Shown: positions 1 to 16,385, counted from the first letter of the stretch. The stretch is DNA of 64,000 nt from Terfezia claveryi (GCA_015179025.1 WHUX01000036.1:124001-188000); one strand, 5' to 3'. Numbers and translations: made by a program. Notes: generated by a model from the sequence alone, not told the origin.

Positions 1-1834
1 AGTGCGGCCAGTACAAACTATTCTTTCTCGATACTGTGGCTCGGTTTCCACTGGAAGCAATGAACTCTAAAGACAAGGTCACAATTGCTCGTGCCATTCT
101 GGACACGGATATCTGGGGAGAAGAGCTTACAGCCCATACTAGGATAAAGAACGAGGTGATCAATAAACGCAGAGCAGCGATGGCTAGACTCATGGATCAA
201 CCCGCTGCTGGCCAGAAACTTCATGAATCACCAGATGTGTTATTGGGATGGTTCCACTCCCTCAACTGGGGCGTCCAAGAACTATACCCAGCTCAACTGT
301 GCACTATAGCAACAGGCGAGAAGATCTTGAAACGGGCCATGCTGAACAAAGATCAACCGCAGAACATCGAATACCTAGTCATACTTATTAGTACTATCGA
401 AAGTAATGTTAGGGTGGCACAAGGGGTGAACCCAAGTTGGCAGCTTGCGCTTTTATGCCTTCGACAGTGTTTCAATGGCAGCACTGGGAAGGTGAAGGAT
501 GGGCTCCAGGCACTGCGTAACAAGATGTTAGAGCAGGCTGATGCCTGGCTTGGGGATACCAAAGACCCCCAGATGACGGCGGGACTGCTCCCAATCTATG
601 GCGAAGTCTTGTTCCTTGACACAGAAAGGGATGAAGCCCAGGTCGCCAAAGTCGAAAAGAGGACTGCACAGCTCTTGAACAAGTGGCTGCCGCAATGGAA
701 TAGTACATCTGTCATCTCACAGGTGCACCAAGAGCATCTTCAGGAAGTCCTTACTGGACTCGTTCACTTGAGATGTTTATCCCCACAGAAAGCCGTGGAG
801 TCAACTACGGCACTAGTAATATTTGCACTAACACATCCCTTCACAAAGCTCGACCAAAGGACATCCATCATCACCAGTTTCACCAATATGGCATCCAAAC
901 TTTCTCTGGAGAACTATCTCCATGCTATATCCGCCTTCTTAGAATCTTGCTTTCCCATTTCTCCATCGACCTCACAAGAATACTATATCCTTCTCTCCAT
1001 CCTCCTCACCTCCGCCAAAAAGCCCACCATACCCTCCGAAACCTCTGCCATCACCGATCGACTCTCAAAGATTTACTCCTACCTCGCCATATCTCTCCAC
1101 CACTGCACTACTCAAGAATCCTTCCTCACACTATCCTCCTGCATGCATACCCTCCTCCGCACCCATCCATGGTGTATCTCTCAATTCAACGTCGATGAAA
1201 CCCTCACCGCCATCAATATCTGCACATCCCCAGGCGGTCCTTCCTTTGCTGTCACAGCCCCAGCTTCTCCAGACGACATCTATACCCCCTTACACGCCTT
1301 CTCCTCACACTTCTCCTCGGGCACCGGCTCCGCCTCAAAGGCCGGTATCACCTCCTCATCGCCACCCTCCAATCCCTCCTCCGGTGTCTCTATTCCCTTG
1401 CTCCCTACCGCAAGAAACTAGATAAACCAATCCATCCCCCATGGCTATGTTCAACCCCACTATCTCCAGTTTCTGCAACAGCGTTCACCCGCATCCTCAC
1501 AACGCTCTGCGACCCAGTTGCGTCGACAGTGTCGAAACATACTTCATCGGCGCTGCTGACTTCGCATACGGGCCTGGCGAGGAAGGAGGTGGCTAGGTAT
1601 GTGCCGTATGTGATGATGGAACATGTGTATTGGCAGTTACAGCCGCAGAGGGTTTTACTACATGGAGGTATCAGGGAGGCGCTGGCACAGGGGGTGTATG
1701 CGATGTTTGCAGTGATGAAGAGTGAGGAGGGGACATTGAAGAAAGTTAGTGCGGGCCTAGACGCGCCGGGGAGGGCGTTGTTTAAGAGGATGTATGAGGA
1801 TTTTGGGAAGTATGGTGTGGAGAGTTTGAGGTAA
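1..1834 (+). CDS. URB2: URB2/NPA2-like ribosome biogenesis protein, 3' part, with a frameshift
   Basis: This is the C-terminal part of a Urb2/Npa2-family nucleolar protein, which in yeast acts in early 60S (27S pre-rRNA) assembly. The reading frame is open from the window edge, so the 5' end lies outside. The first ~425 visible residues are helical-repeat-like sequence. The conserved Urb2 C-terminal domain follows in another frame: RYHLLIATLQSLLRCLYS, then VMMEHVYWQLQP, and the family-typical ending GRALFKRMYEDFGKYG. The two frames meet near 1286-1290 at a run of five C (TATACCCCCTT). One additional C would join IYTP directly to LTRLLLTLLLGHRLRLKG without an intron, and no GT..AG intron fits there. 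It is therefore either a one-base sequencing or assembly error or a real frameshift. Family assignment is by recognition of the C-terminal domain. Confidence 0.85.
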
Positions 1835-2279
1835 TGAGTAGATGTTTTTATTTTTTTTCTGGGGGGGTTAGTATAGGGTTCGGGTGTGTATGAGTACGGA
1901 GATGGGGATGAGTTGTGGGTGGAAAAGAGGGTCTGATTGAATGTTAGTTTTTTGAGATTTATGGCGTCTTTTTTTTTTTTTTTTTCCCTTAAATGTAAAC
2001 TAGATATGTATGTATATCAAAAAACGCCCATTGTTTCAAACATATTCTATTAGTATCTGGTTTCGGGTATCATTCATTAAAAGCATATAAGAGATACGCA
2101 GCAGGCTGTACAAAACTGAAGTAAACGCCGAAAGATAAAACCTTTCCCCCACCTCTTCCTCACACACGGATATTTTGGTCAACGGATCACCCCGGCATGA
2201 GCCCGTACTGTTACGTTACGGATGTCCTCCGAGCGTCCCCACCTCCCAAACAACTCCTTCCTCCCCCCAGATTCCAATT
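1835..2279. other. intergenic, convergent 3' ends
   Basis: No gene is seen here. It holds the 3' flank of the URB2 gene, including a T-rich tract at 1971-1987, and the 3' flank of the Roadblock gene on the other strand. Confidence 0.6.
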
Positions 2280-2980
2280 CTACTTCCCCGGCGTATCATG
2301 CACCACCACCAAAATAAACCTACCCTCCGGGACAATCACCAACTCCCCCCTCCTAGTCCTCACCCTCAACAACTTCAAATCATCATCCCCCCCTGCGCTC
2401 TACCACCAGCACCCCCCCACCACCCGCACCACCCCTCTCCCCCACACCTCTCTCCCCCCCACACCAGCACTCAAGCCCCCCAACCTCCCCAAATCACCCA
2501 CAACCATCTCCTCACTCGCCCTCACAAACCTCCATACCACCCCCGCATATTCCGCCACCAACTCCCTCGCTGGCTCGTAGCTAACCCCACTACTCGCATC
2601 TACACTCTCAATAGGATTTGCAAGGGCGCCAGCTACGCGGATGATTGCCCCGTCTGCGCGGGCGAGGGCCATGACCGAGGTGACTGTGTCTTTTTGCGAG
2701 AGTCGGTGGAGGAGCGCAGTGATTTCTTCTTCAGACTAGAATTATTTTTCGTTCAGCTACCCTATCTCGTAACTTCGGATTTCATAGTGTAAGGGAGGGG
2801 GAAGGGCACCATAGATGGGGCAGTGGCGTTTTTGTCTGTGGATGTGTCGGTGCTGGTGCTGGTGCTGGTGCTGGTGCTTGTGCTGGTCATAGCTGCTGCT
2901 GCCGCCGCCGGAGATGGAGGTGCTAGAGCAGTTGGAGACGTGGGGGACGAGATGGGGGACATTGGAGGTGTGGAGGACAT
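2280..2980 (-). CDS. Roadblock/LC7 domain protein
   Basis: A small Roadblock/LC7-fold protein of the dynein light chain / Ragulator type. Exon 1 starts at ATG 2980 and encodes a Ser/Thr/Pro/Ala linker. After an intron ending TTCTAG (about 2738), the Roadblock core follows: EEEITALLHRLSQK, then VTSVMALARADGAIIRVAG, then EYAGVVWRFV. It closes with DDDLKLLRVRTRRGELVIVP and ILVVVHDTPGK before TAG at 2280. Between the two halves is a G-rich stretch (about 2390-2480) with an in-frame TAG at 2400. A phase-consistent intron from GTGTGG to GCGCAG (about 72 nt) would remove it, but no good branch point is visible. The donor of intron 1 is also uncertain. The fold assignment is firm; exon borders are approximate. 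Its partner or role in this fungus is unknown. Confidence 0.72.
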
Positions 2981-3616
2981 TTTGTGTGGCTAAGCTGGGG
3001 AGTGTACCCTCCGCGTTGTGGTATGTAGGTAGCACTAAGGCCTGTAAGCTTCGTTTGTTGTTCTGAGGCTTCGAAGCACGGGGGGGTAAACTTCTTGATG
3101 CAATATGCGAATGCTTTACGTCTTATCGATAAGAAATAAAATATGCAGCCTCACATTCAACAGATACACTATCACGCAAAATCTAATATTTTCCTACATT
3201 ACAGCCGTATTTAGAGGATAAAGCTCAGCCAACAATAACAAGAGAAAAAGTCCTATATCATCACTCCTCACCCCCCCTCTCCCTTTTCCCCTTCTCCCTT
3301 CTCCCTTGTTCCCCTTCTCCCTTCTCCCTTGTTCCCCTTCTCCCTTTTCCCCTTCCCCCTTCTCCCTTCCTCCTTCCAGTATGTTTGGTACCTCATTTCC
3401 CACATTCAAAAGCACACACGTATCCATGAATGCAAAAGTGAAAGAAAAAAATAATAAGCACATAGCCCACCTGCCCAAACCACCCCCATGGCAAAAAAAC
3501 TGAAAGATATAAGACCAAAGCAATAAAAGAATACCTAACTATACATGCCTGAACCTCGTCAAATGGCAGGGTAAAGATATATATCCGCATCTCCTGAGCT
3601 TACTACTGACAGGGTA
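2981..3616. other. intergenic with low-complexity C/T-rich tract
   Basis: No gene is supported. The block lies between the 5' end of the Roadblock gene and the 3' end of SMC5, both on the minus strand. It contains the simple repeat annotated at 3272-3377. Confidence 0.6.
3272..3377. repeat. CCCTTCTC-type imperfect minisatellite
   Basis: An imperfect tandem array of units such as CCCCTTCTCCCTTCT and CCCTTGTTCC. The strand bias is strict: pyrimidine on plus, purine on minus. Short ORFs reading through it are repeat translations and not genes. Confidence 0.8.
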
Positions 3617-8526
<4,910 letters not shown>

Positions 8527-10312
8527 TTATGCATCTTCCTTCACTGGCGGGGTAATCGGCACAGCTTGATATAGACAGATCAAAGCCGAGTGGGATTCAC
8601 CTAAAGGAAATGTGAGCATCAGTGTTTACTTCCTCAGATACTGGGCAAAACCTACCACCACCTGCCAACCCCTCAACTTTGTCCTCAGTGACCTCAGTGA
8701 CCTTATCGTCATTGAAGAAATACCAGGTCTTTCCATCGCCACCCTTCTTTTTGACATACGAGCAATAATGTCCCGAATCCGAACTCGCTCCCTGATGTGT
8801 CACCACTCCTAGCAATTCATACAATCCAGTGGCGTTCTGCCCCTCGTCCTTGACGATCTCGGGATCCACCAACCCAGAAATTTCCTTCTCCCAATCAGGT
8901 GCCTCGCTGCTCAGGAGCGCTCTAGTCAATGCCTCTTGTTCTGCCTCCATCTGGGCCAGTGCAGTCCCCACACTGGAATTATCCGCTCTGTTGGCGGCCC
9001 GATTCGGGTCCTCAGTGCCAGCCGGGTTGCGCCTTGCTCTCTTGTTTGCTCTTTCCCGGTCAAAGGCGTCCTTACGGAGATTCCTAATCTTGTCTCGGAC
9101 CGGGATGAGCTTTAACTTGAGCTCGTCACTGCAGAACTCCGTCGCATCGAGCTCAAATGGAAATGAGACTTTTCGCATAATCTTGGTTTTTTTATTGATT
9201 TCACGTTTCCAATAAAAGCGGACAAAGTGGCACTACAGCCAGAAAATTAGCACTGGCTGCATGGTCTTTGGGAATGGAAGCTTACTGTAAGGTACTTTGG
9301 TAACCTCGTGACGCGGGTAGTTTTTGTATACGTTGCCTCTCGGTCTAGCGTAGGAGAATGCTTCTCAATCTTCTCCGTCAAACCAGCCAAGATACCGTCC
9401 CGCATGAAATTGGTGGTTCCCGAGATGTGACAGTTCAGCTTCAAGAAGGTGTCCTCGGACACAACTGGAGGTTCGTCTGGGGTCCCTTCGTCACACTTCA
9501 AAACGGAAGTCGTCTTTCCAGCAAAATATTTATCGACGAATGAAGTCGTAGCCATGGCTTCATCGGTGCCAGACTGTATCTTCAAATTTTGACGAAGCTG
9601 TGTGACGATCTGGGACCAACACTCTTCGGCATCTTGTTGTTCAAACCTTCCATCTCGTGTTCGTTGAGCAAATTGGGGGAATGCGGTTCGGAGAGTTTGA
9701 AGGAAAGCAATTGGGGGAAACCCGGTAAGAGTAGATCCCATTTGCTTGTATAGGTCCCTCAAAGCACCTATTAAATCCGTGTTCGCTCCACCTAATCCAT
9801 ACTCCGCCATAAATGATGCAGGTGCTGATGTTGCAGATGCCTTGTACCGTAACAGTTCCTCCTGTAATTCCGGAACGAACCGCAAGGCTTGCAAGGTCGA
9901 GTTCATGTAGCAGGTGTTTCCCAGGTTCTGAAGCCCGGCAGGAATGACGCCCTTCTGTTTCGCTCTCTGTTCTTCAGTCAAGTCCTCCAGGAAAACAGGC
10001 TTTTGAGCGGGTGTCTTAAGTATATCAGAAGAAGGGGTTCCCATCATCATGAACTTGTGGTTTGGCTTGATATTGAGGGTGGACAGGTCAGTCTCATCCT
10101 TGAGCTGCCCACCCTTGACGAGGATCTTCTGACGCTCTGGCTCTACGCCAGTTAATGAGTAAAGTTGATACTTAAAGACTTCTCCGGTGCCTGAAGTATC
10201 AAGCTCAATATTGTAACGCTTCCCTCCATGGCTAACGATGACTTGGGTTGGGAGTTAGCTTGTTGACATGGGGAGGGGCTTCGGGACTCTGCTGACCTGG
10301 GACGACACTCAT
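8527..10312 (-). CDS. UBP6: UBP6/USP14 proteasome-associated ubiquitin carboxyl-terminal hydrolase
   Basis: Cysteine protease that trims ubiquitin from substrates docked on the 26S proteasome. Exon 1 is only 16 nt (ATG at 10312, MSVVP). Intron 1 runs GTCAGC..GCTAAC..CCAAG. The N-terminal ubiquitin-like domain follows: HGGKRYNIELDTSGTGEVFK, then QKILVKGGQLKD. The USP domain has the Cys box GLQNLGNTCYMNSTLQALR and the His box ASSDSGHYCSYVKK, then WYFFNDDKVTEV. Intron 2 joins LPKYLT to CHFVRFYWK. Intron 3 (GTAGGT..CTTTAG) joins LAGGG to ESHSALICLYQAVPI, ending PPVKEDA. Catalytic Cys and His are present, and domain order and length (about 540 residues) match the family. Confidence 0.95.
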
Positions 10313-10805
10313 ATTTCGTCCACACCTGAAACAACGCGGGCTAATACTGTACGAAGGAAACTTGCGGTTATGGTAGAGGGGAGGTTGAAATGGCGGCGTT
10401 ACAAAAGCTCTCTACGTTATGTCAAGAGGTGGGGCACTAGCCCCCTCCAAACATGGTTGTTTAGCCACCCAATAGTGATTTCTAATATTCCCATTCTAAC
10501 AGAATAGAGCACCGAAATTCAAAGTACATACATATAAACAGTAAAAAAAAAAAAAAAAAAACTGGAAAATATATATCTATATGTGAGAAGATAGATGAGC
10601 CGTGTACAAAAACTTAAAATAGCTTACTTTGAAATACTGTGCAATTGCAAGCAGTCTGCTGCCGGTACTTTTACTGGGTACTTCTTATACCGTTGAGCCT
10701 CAATCACAATACGCCAGCCAAGACTCCACAATAAACAAAATAAAGCTGAAATAATACACGTTGAAGAACCACTGATTGGTCTCGATATTAACACCCGATC
10801 TCAGC
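10313..10805. other. divergent promoter region UBP6 / cyclophilin
   Basis: About 490 bp between two divergently transcribed genes. It includes an A-run at 10542-10561. No gene is supported. Confidence 0.5.
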
Positions 10806-11468
10806 ATGGCCACCAAAATCGAATTACAAACCTCAATGGTATAGTAGACCCTACCCGAGATTCCAGTCGTTAGTCTGCTAAACCAAAAACAATGACTTGC
10901 AGGGGCTTATAGTGTTAGAGCTCTACAACGACCATGCTCCCAAGGTACGGACGAGACCTCTCACCTCCCCGATGCCTTCCTGACTCTATACCCTCGCCAG
11001 ACTTGCCGGAACTTTGCCACTCTCATTCAACGCGGCTACTATAACAACTGTATAGTATGTTCCCTGTTGCGACCCCGTCCATATCTTTCACTCCACACAG
11101 CTAACAATTTCTACGAACAGTTTCACCGAATCATCAATGATTTTATGATACAAGGCGGTGACCCTACTGGCACCGGCCGTGGCGGCTCCTCTATCTATGG
11201 TGAACGGTTCGCTGACGAAATTCACCCTGCTCTCAAACACACTGGCGCCGGTATCCTCTCCATGGCCAATTCCGGGCCCAATACTAATGGCAGTCAATTT
11301 TTTATTACACTGGCACCTACACCATGGTTGGATGGAAAGCATACTATTTTTGGTAGAGTTGCGAGCGGAATGAAGGTAGTCCAGCGGATGGGCCTAGTCA
11401 GGACTGGTGCAGATGACAAGCCCACGGAGGATGTGAAGATCATAACGGGAGCAATTATGGAGTCGTAG
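10806..11468 (+). CDS. PPIL1/CypE-type peptidyl-prolyl cis-trans isomerase
   Basis: Small single-domain cyclophilin of the PPIL1/CypE class, a class known from spliceosomes. ATG 10806 encodes [11 protein letters not shown]. Three introns follow: GTATAG..TTGCAG, GTACGG..CGCCAG and GTATGT..AACAG. These give [32 protein letters not shown] and [17 protein letters not shown]. Catalytic-site residues of cyclophilins are present: FHRI Arg, then [31 protein letters not shown]. Length after splicing is about 160 residues, as usual for this subgroup. The sequence is complete and looks functional. Confidence 0.95.
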
Positions 11469-11699
11469 GTTAGTTGGAGCTTGTGTTCGGCGTTCTGTAT
11501 GCTTATTACGGGGACGTAATGCCTTATAATGTCTTACTATTGTATACCACCAATGTATTCTATCTAATGCATTGCCATTTTCCTGTACCTGCTAAAGAAA
11601 TTTCTTGTGTGATGCTAGAAACCCCAACGCGGCCTTTTAAAAAAAAATATGAGACCACCAAGGAACCAATCGCACATCAAAGACGTCAACCCATCATTA
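11469..11699. other. short convergent intergenic region
   Basis: 3' flanks of the cyclophilin and the NAA50-like gene. Nothing else is seen. Confidence 0.5.
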
Positions 11700-12323
11700 C
11701 TATTGACCCTTCCTCCATCTTACAACCTTGGCTCCGTTTGGCCTCAATTTCCTATAATACCCATGCACCACATCTTCCCCAACCACAAACCCCCTCCTCC
11801 TATACCACTCCAAGGCCTCATCATTCGCCTCCCATACATGGGCATACACCTCCACCACCTCCCACTCCCTTCCATCTTTCCCTCTCCCATCTCCCCCGTT
11901 TAATAGCCATTCCATGAGCTTTCCACCCACTCCTACTCCCCTGAACGGTGATAAGACGCCCAACGTCATGATGTAAACCCTCACTTTCCTCTTCCCCCCT
12001 TCGGCTTCAGATCCTCCGCTACTGCGCCCTTCAGAATCTATATCTTCAACTTTTCCCCGTATCCCGCCCACACATATATGACTCCACCAGGATAATCTGG
12101 AGACCGCTGCTGCGTCGGCGTCAGTTAGGATCTCGTGATAGAAGAGCTCGGGGTAATTGACAGGGAGAAGGAGAGAGTTCAGGCGCTTTAATGAGGCAAG
12201 GTGAGCCGGGGTTGTGATGGGAGCGATAGACAGTTGGGGTGAGACCGTCCGGGAGGTGGTTGTGGCAGTGAGTTGATTGAGTATATTACTCCCAGTTTTG
12301 GATGGTGAAGAAGAGGATGCCAT
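11700..12323 (-). CDS. NAA50-like N-alpha-acetyltransferase (GNAT fold)
   Basis: GNAT acetyltransferase resembling NAA50/San, which acetylates protein N-termini. It is one uninterrupted exon from ATG 12323 (MASSSSPSKTGSN). The family motif LLPVNYPELFYHEIL is followed by WWSHICVGGIRGKVED. The GNAT beta4 and acetyl-CoA pyrophosphate loop reads VYIMTLGVLSPFRGVGVGGK (compare Q/R-x-x-G-x-G/A). The C-terminal motifs are EVYAHVWEANDEALEWYRRRGF and VVHGYYRKLRPNGAKVV. An acidic, Ser/Gly-rich insert lies between the core strands. An in-frame ATG at 12389 exists but adds a hydrophobic, low-similarity leader. Confidence 0.9.
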   Translation of the reverse strand: MASSSSPSKTGSNILNQLTATTTSRTVSPQLSIAPITTPAHLASLKRLNSLLLPVNYPELFYHEILTDADAAAVSRLSWWSHICVGGIRGKVEDIDSEGRSSGGSEAEGGKRKVRVYIMTLGVLSPFRGVGVGGKLMEWLLNGGDGRGKDGREWEVVEVYAHVWEANDEALEWYRRRGFVVGEDVVHGYYRKLRPNGAKVVRWRKGQ

Positions 12324-12753
12324 TGTTAGGGGTATATAAAGGCCTGTGACTAGATTATGAGGCGTAGGTAGGAATAAGAACAAAAACAAAATTTAGGATC
12401 CCAAGTCTTGATCTTGTGGAAGCAGTTCTAAGTGCCACATTCGCTCAAACCTGTATTCTGTAAGTTAGTCCCCAGTCCAAGAGAATAAAACTACATATGC
12501 CTGCGTGGATGCAACATACCAAATGATTATAGGTTGCAAAACTCACGTCTCTCCCAGTATATTACTTTATTTTTCCAAAATTGTATATCATCGTAGATTA
12601 TGTACAGCCACGACAATTGAAAGTCTAGAGGCCGATGATGCAAACAAACAGCTGTTGGGAGGTTAACAGACCGCCTCCGCAAAAGCCTTGGCATGAACTG
12701 AGAGAACAACAAAATGCGCCTAAAATATGTTTCATTTGAGTCTGCATTTTGTA

Positions 12754-12786
12754 ATTGGGACCGTGCAAACCAGACTAATTGGGACC
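12754..12786 (-). mobile_element. TAGTCTGG-family micro-insertion, 15 nt, 9-bp TSD
   Basis: The insert GTGCAAACCAGACTA (12763-12777) is the reverse complement of TAGTCTGGTTTGCAC. It lies between exact 9-bp direct repeats ATTGGGACC (12754-12762 and 12778-12786). There is no internal coding capacity. Confidence 0.8.
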
Positions 12787-12798
12787 TATAAAACAACC

Positions 12799-12831
12799 CG
12801 ATAGACTTAGTCTGGTTGGCACCGATAGACT
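12799..12831 (+). mobile_element. TAGTCTGG-family micro-insertion, 15 nt, 9-bp TSD
   Basis: The insert TAGTCTGGTTGGCAC (12808-12822) lies between exact 9-bp repeats CGATAGACT (12799-12807 and 12823-12831). It is only 12 bp from, and opposite in orientation to, the preceding copy. Confidence 0.8.
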
Positions 12832-13712
12832 ACCCGATAGTTAAGCCTTGGGTTTTACAGACTTGACTTCCATTTTTGTTATATGAAGTATATGCCCTCT
12901 AGACTATTCTTGGTAGGCTAAAGCCAATACATTGTCTTGTGACATCTTATACGATATTTCAACTTCCATGTTCGCACAGGGCTTTTCTGTAGTGGGCATA
13001 TTCCGGTAGGCAATTCAAGGAAAGGTTGGTGCTTTTGGTAGCGTTGTTGGGGAGATACCAAAGGAGACAGAATCGATAGGCGACTTCCTAGTCTAGTGCC
13101 AGGTCCTTCCAAACCTTGAGGGTTGAGATTTTGACTGTGGTGTAGGTTACGCCCACAGAGTTACCCTCAGCTTTTCGGCGAGGACTCTTGTGCTTACGTG
13201 AACATGAACGTGGAAGTGAGTATGATGGCAATTCATGACAGTAACCTGAAACAAAACGCTTGCTAACTGAAATCTAGCACGGCAGTTCTTGCAGCTCTCA
13301 ACATTTTTCTGAGATTCGGGCCTAAGTGTAGTTCAAACATTTACTGTAATTGTGGACTGTATGATGAGAAAATAAGAAAATAATTTCAAACTGACGCCCA
13401 ACCAGACCCTAATACACAAGAAAATACCGAGAGATGATATATGAGACGCGAACCCTGGACCTCCTGTTTTATGCCGTTCGACCGATTCCGAAAAGACCCC
13501 GAAGAGATGTTCGTTTTGTCCATTTTTGTTTATTTCAGAAAAAAATTGGTACAGCAGAACTCCTCTCCCATCCGGGCCCAAACAGATAATATCCCATTTA
13601 GCAAGAGGCCGATTTTTCTCTTCCCAATGCCCCGAAGAACTGTAGGCGAAAAAGGTTGTAAAGAGGTGACAAAAAAATGGCTGAAAATTTTCATTAACCC
13701 CAAACCACGGCC

Positions 13713-14322
13713 TTATGCCGCTGCCTTCCTGAGTTTAGCGTGGGCCTTCCTGACTTCGTATCTCCTCTGCTTCCTGAGAACCATAACCTTGAATCGGTCA
13801 AAGTCGGTTAATTCTCGCCGGGTGTTCCTAGAGGCAATCTTCTTAGCCCAGCCGGAAGCACCCCACTTGGCATCAACATCGGCCTCCTTCCAGTACTTCT
13901 CGACGGTTCCAGAGCGGGCAGCGCGGGGGATCTTGGATACCAGGATCGGAGTCAAGGTGACATGGGAGAGGGAGATGGCCTGGCGAGGGGCGCCAGAAGT
14001 CTTGGCTCCATCGATGAGAACCTATGTCGCCGAAAAATTCTGTAATTAGCTTCCGATACTGGTGTACAGGGCTCCGAGAGTGAACATACACGCTTGTGGT
14101 CGATGATCTCAACAATAGCAGCGAGCTTTCCGGCAGATGGTCCGCCGCCGATAAGCACGATACGGCCGACTTCAACAAGTCTATAGTCCGAAGAACTAAC
14201 ATTAGCCCCAGCTCCGGCAACCATCCATCCCATCAGATATCCATGTCCGATTCTGATTCCAAATGACAAAAATTGAAAAGATATGCGTACCGCCAGTTGG
14301 AGGCTTTGACTTCCGAACTCAT
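13713..14322 (-). CDS. RPL14: 60S ribosomal protein eL14 (RPL14)
   Basis: Cytosolic large-subunit ribosomal protein. Start ATG is at 14322 ([11 protein letters not shown]). Intron 1 (GTACGC..CTATAG) joins NWR to [21 protein letters not shown] second intron (about 14020-14088) joins [10 protein letters not shown] to [20 protein letters not shown]. The rest reads [20 protein letters not shown], then [20 protein letters not shown], and ends [12 protein letters not shown]. The order, the basic C-terminal tail and the length (about 147 residues) match fungal eL14. Multiple introns near the 5' end are normal for ribosomal protein genes. Confidence 0.95.
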
Positions 14323-14496
14323 TGCAAGGGTATTGAGAAGTTGGTAGGCTGGGTGTCGTAGGTCGTGGGTTGCAGTTGATGTCGTGATAGTAAGTATAAT
14401 TGACCTTCCTCCGGCTGGTGGTTACAATCCCACCAAGCTCTAGTGTGTGTGGGAATCGCGGCTTGGCATCACACACAAAACAGCAAAATGTGACAG

Positions 14497-14940
14497 TTAG
14501 GGCACCTTGCCTAAAAACCCTGACATAGATCCCTGGGCCCAATCCAAACCTGAATTATTTCGCGTCCACGAACCCCCACTGCACAATCCGTATCCAGCAC
14601 AATTCACCATCGCGTCCACCCCACTATGCATATTGAATTTGGTATGTTTTCGATTATTATTTCCCAAGTAGCATTGCACACAATGATGAAATAATTTGCG
14701 ACTGAGGACATCTTCCGCGAGTTCACGCCTGAGCTCACATGCGGGGTTGTCTCTCATGATCTTAATTCTTACATATTCTGAAAATTGTCTTCCATTTTTA
14801 CCTAACATCTTGCAGAATTTTTCAATTTGGGTTGAAGCCGCTGCTAACTGTTGTTTCATAGAAAATTTATCCCTCTTCGATTGGCAGACAGTGGATTTGA
14901 GATAACTGAAGCTGGTCAATGATGGAGCTGCATGTGCCAA
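14497..14940 (-). CDS. doubtful ORF of unknown function
   Basis: A 147-residue uninterrupted ATG-started frame upstream of RPL14 on the same strand. It begins [16 protein letters not shown] and contains [17 protein letters not shown], followed by Cys/Gly-rich sequence. The central segment faintly recalls small LYR-type helical proteins, but no diagnostic motif is present. It may be an ORF within the 5' region or promoter of RPL14, or chance. No function is proposed. Confidence 0.2.
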   Translation of the reverse strand: MAHAAPSLTSFSYLKSTVCQSKRDKFSMKQQLAAASTQIEKFCKMLGKNGRQFSEYVRIKIMRDNPACELRRELAEDVLSRKLFHHCVQCYLGNNNRKHTKFNMHSGVDAMVNCAGYGLCSGGSWTRNNSGLDWAQGSMSGFLGKVP

Positions 14941-16356
14941 CAGACTAGAGCTGTATTCTCGCTGCCTCGGCCAAAATCGACTGGCGCTACCGCTAGTTAA
15001 CAGTCGACATCTATCGACAAAATTTGGCTAACTGGTAAGACTTTACTTGCCTCTGTTCTTTCTGCCGATTCCTATGACGAAGACAAATGCACAATCTCAT
15101 ATGATCTCAAGATGATTGTACACCATTTTTACACCAAGATCACTGAGGAAACCACAACTCACCGTTTTGTCAGTTTATTTTTATTGCAGTACTTGTTCAT
15201 AAGCTGACTGTATCTTTGGATATATAAGTAGGCTCCAACTGATACCCGCAGCTTCATTGAGAATCAGCATATCAAACCATTCACTTGGTCCACTTGGACT
15301 CAACATAATTACTGCAAAATGCATTCTAGTTCTAGTGCGGTCATCTTTGCTCGCGAATATCAGATATACCTGCATTATTGGATGGTATTCTTAATACAGT
15401 ATTACGCAAGTCACTGCAAGAATCCATTATCAGACGTGCTGTAAATGGACTAATGCATCAAAATAATATATATCTACTCTTTCCTTTATCGCTAGGTGCT
15501 GCAACGCATATCGCCTGTAGACGAATACAAATATACCTTCTGGGAGGCATCAGTTGATTTACATACTCATCTCAGGTGTCATCCTACCAACTCCAGCTTT
15601 TCACAATCTGGCTGCTGTCGTTTCTTTTGTTGAGTATTTTGGGATTTCTGGCACTATTCAGGCACAAAGGTCCAAAGAACGCCGGGTGGCGGTAACCAAT
15701 TAAGAGATCGAATGCACCCTGCATTCCACACGTGTCCCTGCGCAGGCCAACACTCAAAAACAACGACACATTGCGTGATGCACGATGACGTTATTTCAGA
15801 TGGGCTGCTACTAAAACGAGCGCCGGGCCATGCAGGGAACGCCGTAGTCCGCCCACAGTTTGTATCTCCTGTTTATTTTCAATTTCTATGCCACACTACC
15901 CCTTGCCAACAGTGTCAACCTACTTCTTACTGAGTGGGAAGTTCGATTTTCACACGTGACATTCACCAGATGGGTGCGAGGCAGGCATAACCTTATATTC
16001 TTGATTGGATAGCTGTGTGGGCGGGTGCTCCTGGAGCGCCTATGCTTCGGGCAAGTGTCCTCAGTGTTGTGCGTCAAAGGGCTAGCTATCCTGAGCATCA
16101 CATGGCCCACTCCCGCCTGGCGGGCGGCTGTCCGATCGACGTTGACTGTGGCCCGCGCCTCCCGTCTTACGGGGTGGGGAGGCTACATCTAGCGTATGTC
16201 ATGCAACTGAGAATTATTCCCAAGTAAGTACTACCTACCTGGATACCCTAGCCCTATACTTCCCATTCCCCGGCTCAGTTGTGATATATTGTGCAGCCAA
16301 TATGTGCCAAAGGGACTGGTCTCTGTATACATGCTTGATAGATGGGTGTTTTTCCG

Positions 16357-16385
16357 GCAGAGCCTTAGTCTGGTGGGCACAGGCT
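16357..16385 (+). mobile_element. probable TAGTCTGG-family micro-insertion with imperfect repeats
   Basis: TAGTCTGGTGG (16366-16376) lies between GCAGAGCCT and GCACAGGCT, which match at 7 of 9 positions. The core is a variant (GTGGGCAC), so this may be an older copy. Confidence 0.5.

Larger units (their letters stand above)
12324..13712. other. gene-free region with two micro-insertions
   Basis: No gene could be supported in this 1.4 kb stretch. It carries the two TAGTCTGG-family micro-insertions annotated separately, only 12 bp apart. Confidence 0.55.

Noticed and set aside
13441..13500. tRNA-like 3' half on the minus strand (GGTTCGCG)
   Set aside because: T-stem does not pair, the invariant A58 is absent, and no acceptor or D-arm is found.
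13441..14049. 202-codon plus-strand frame
   Set aside because: It is the shadow of RPL14 on the opposite strand.
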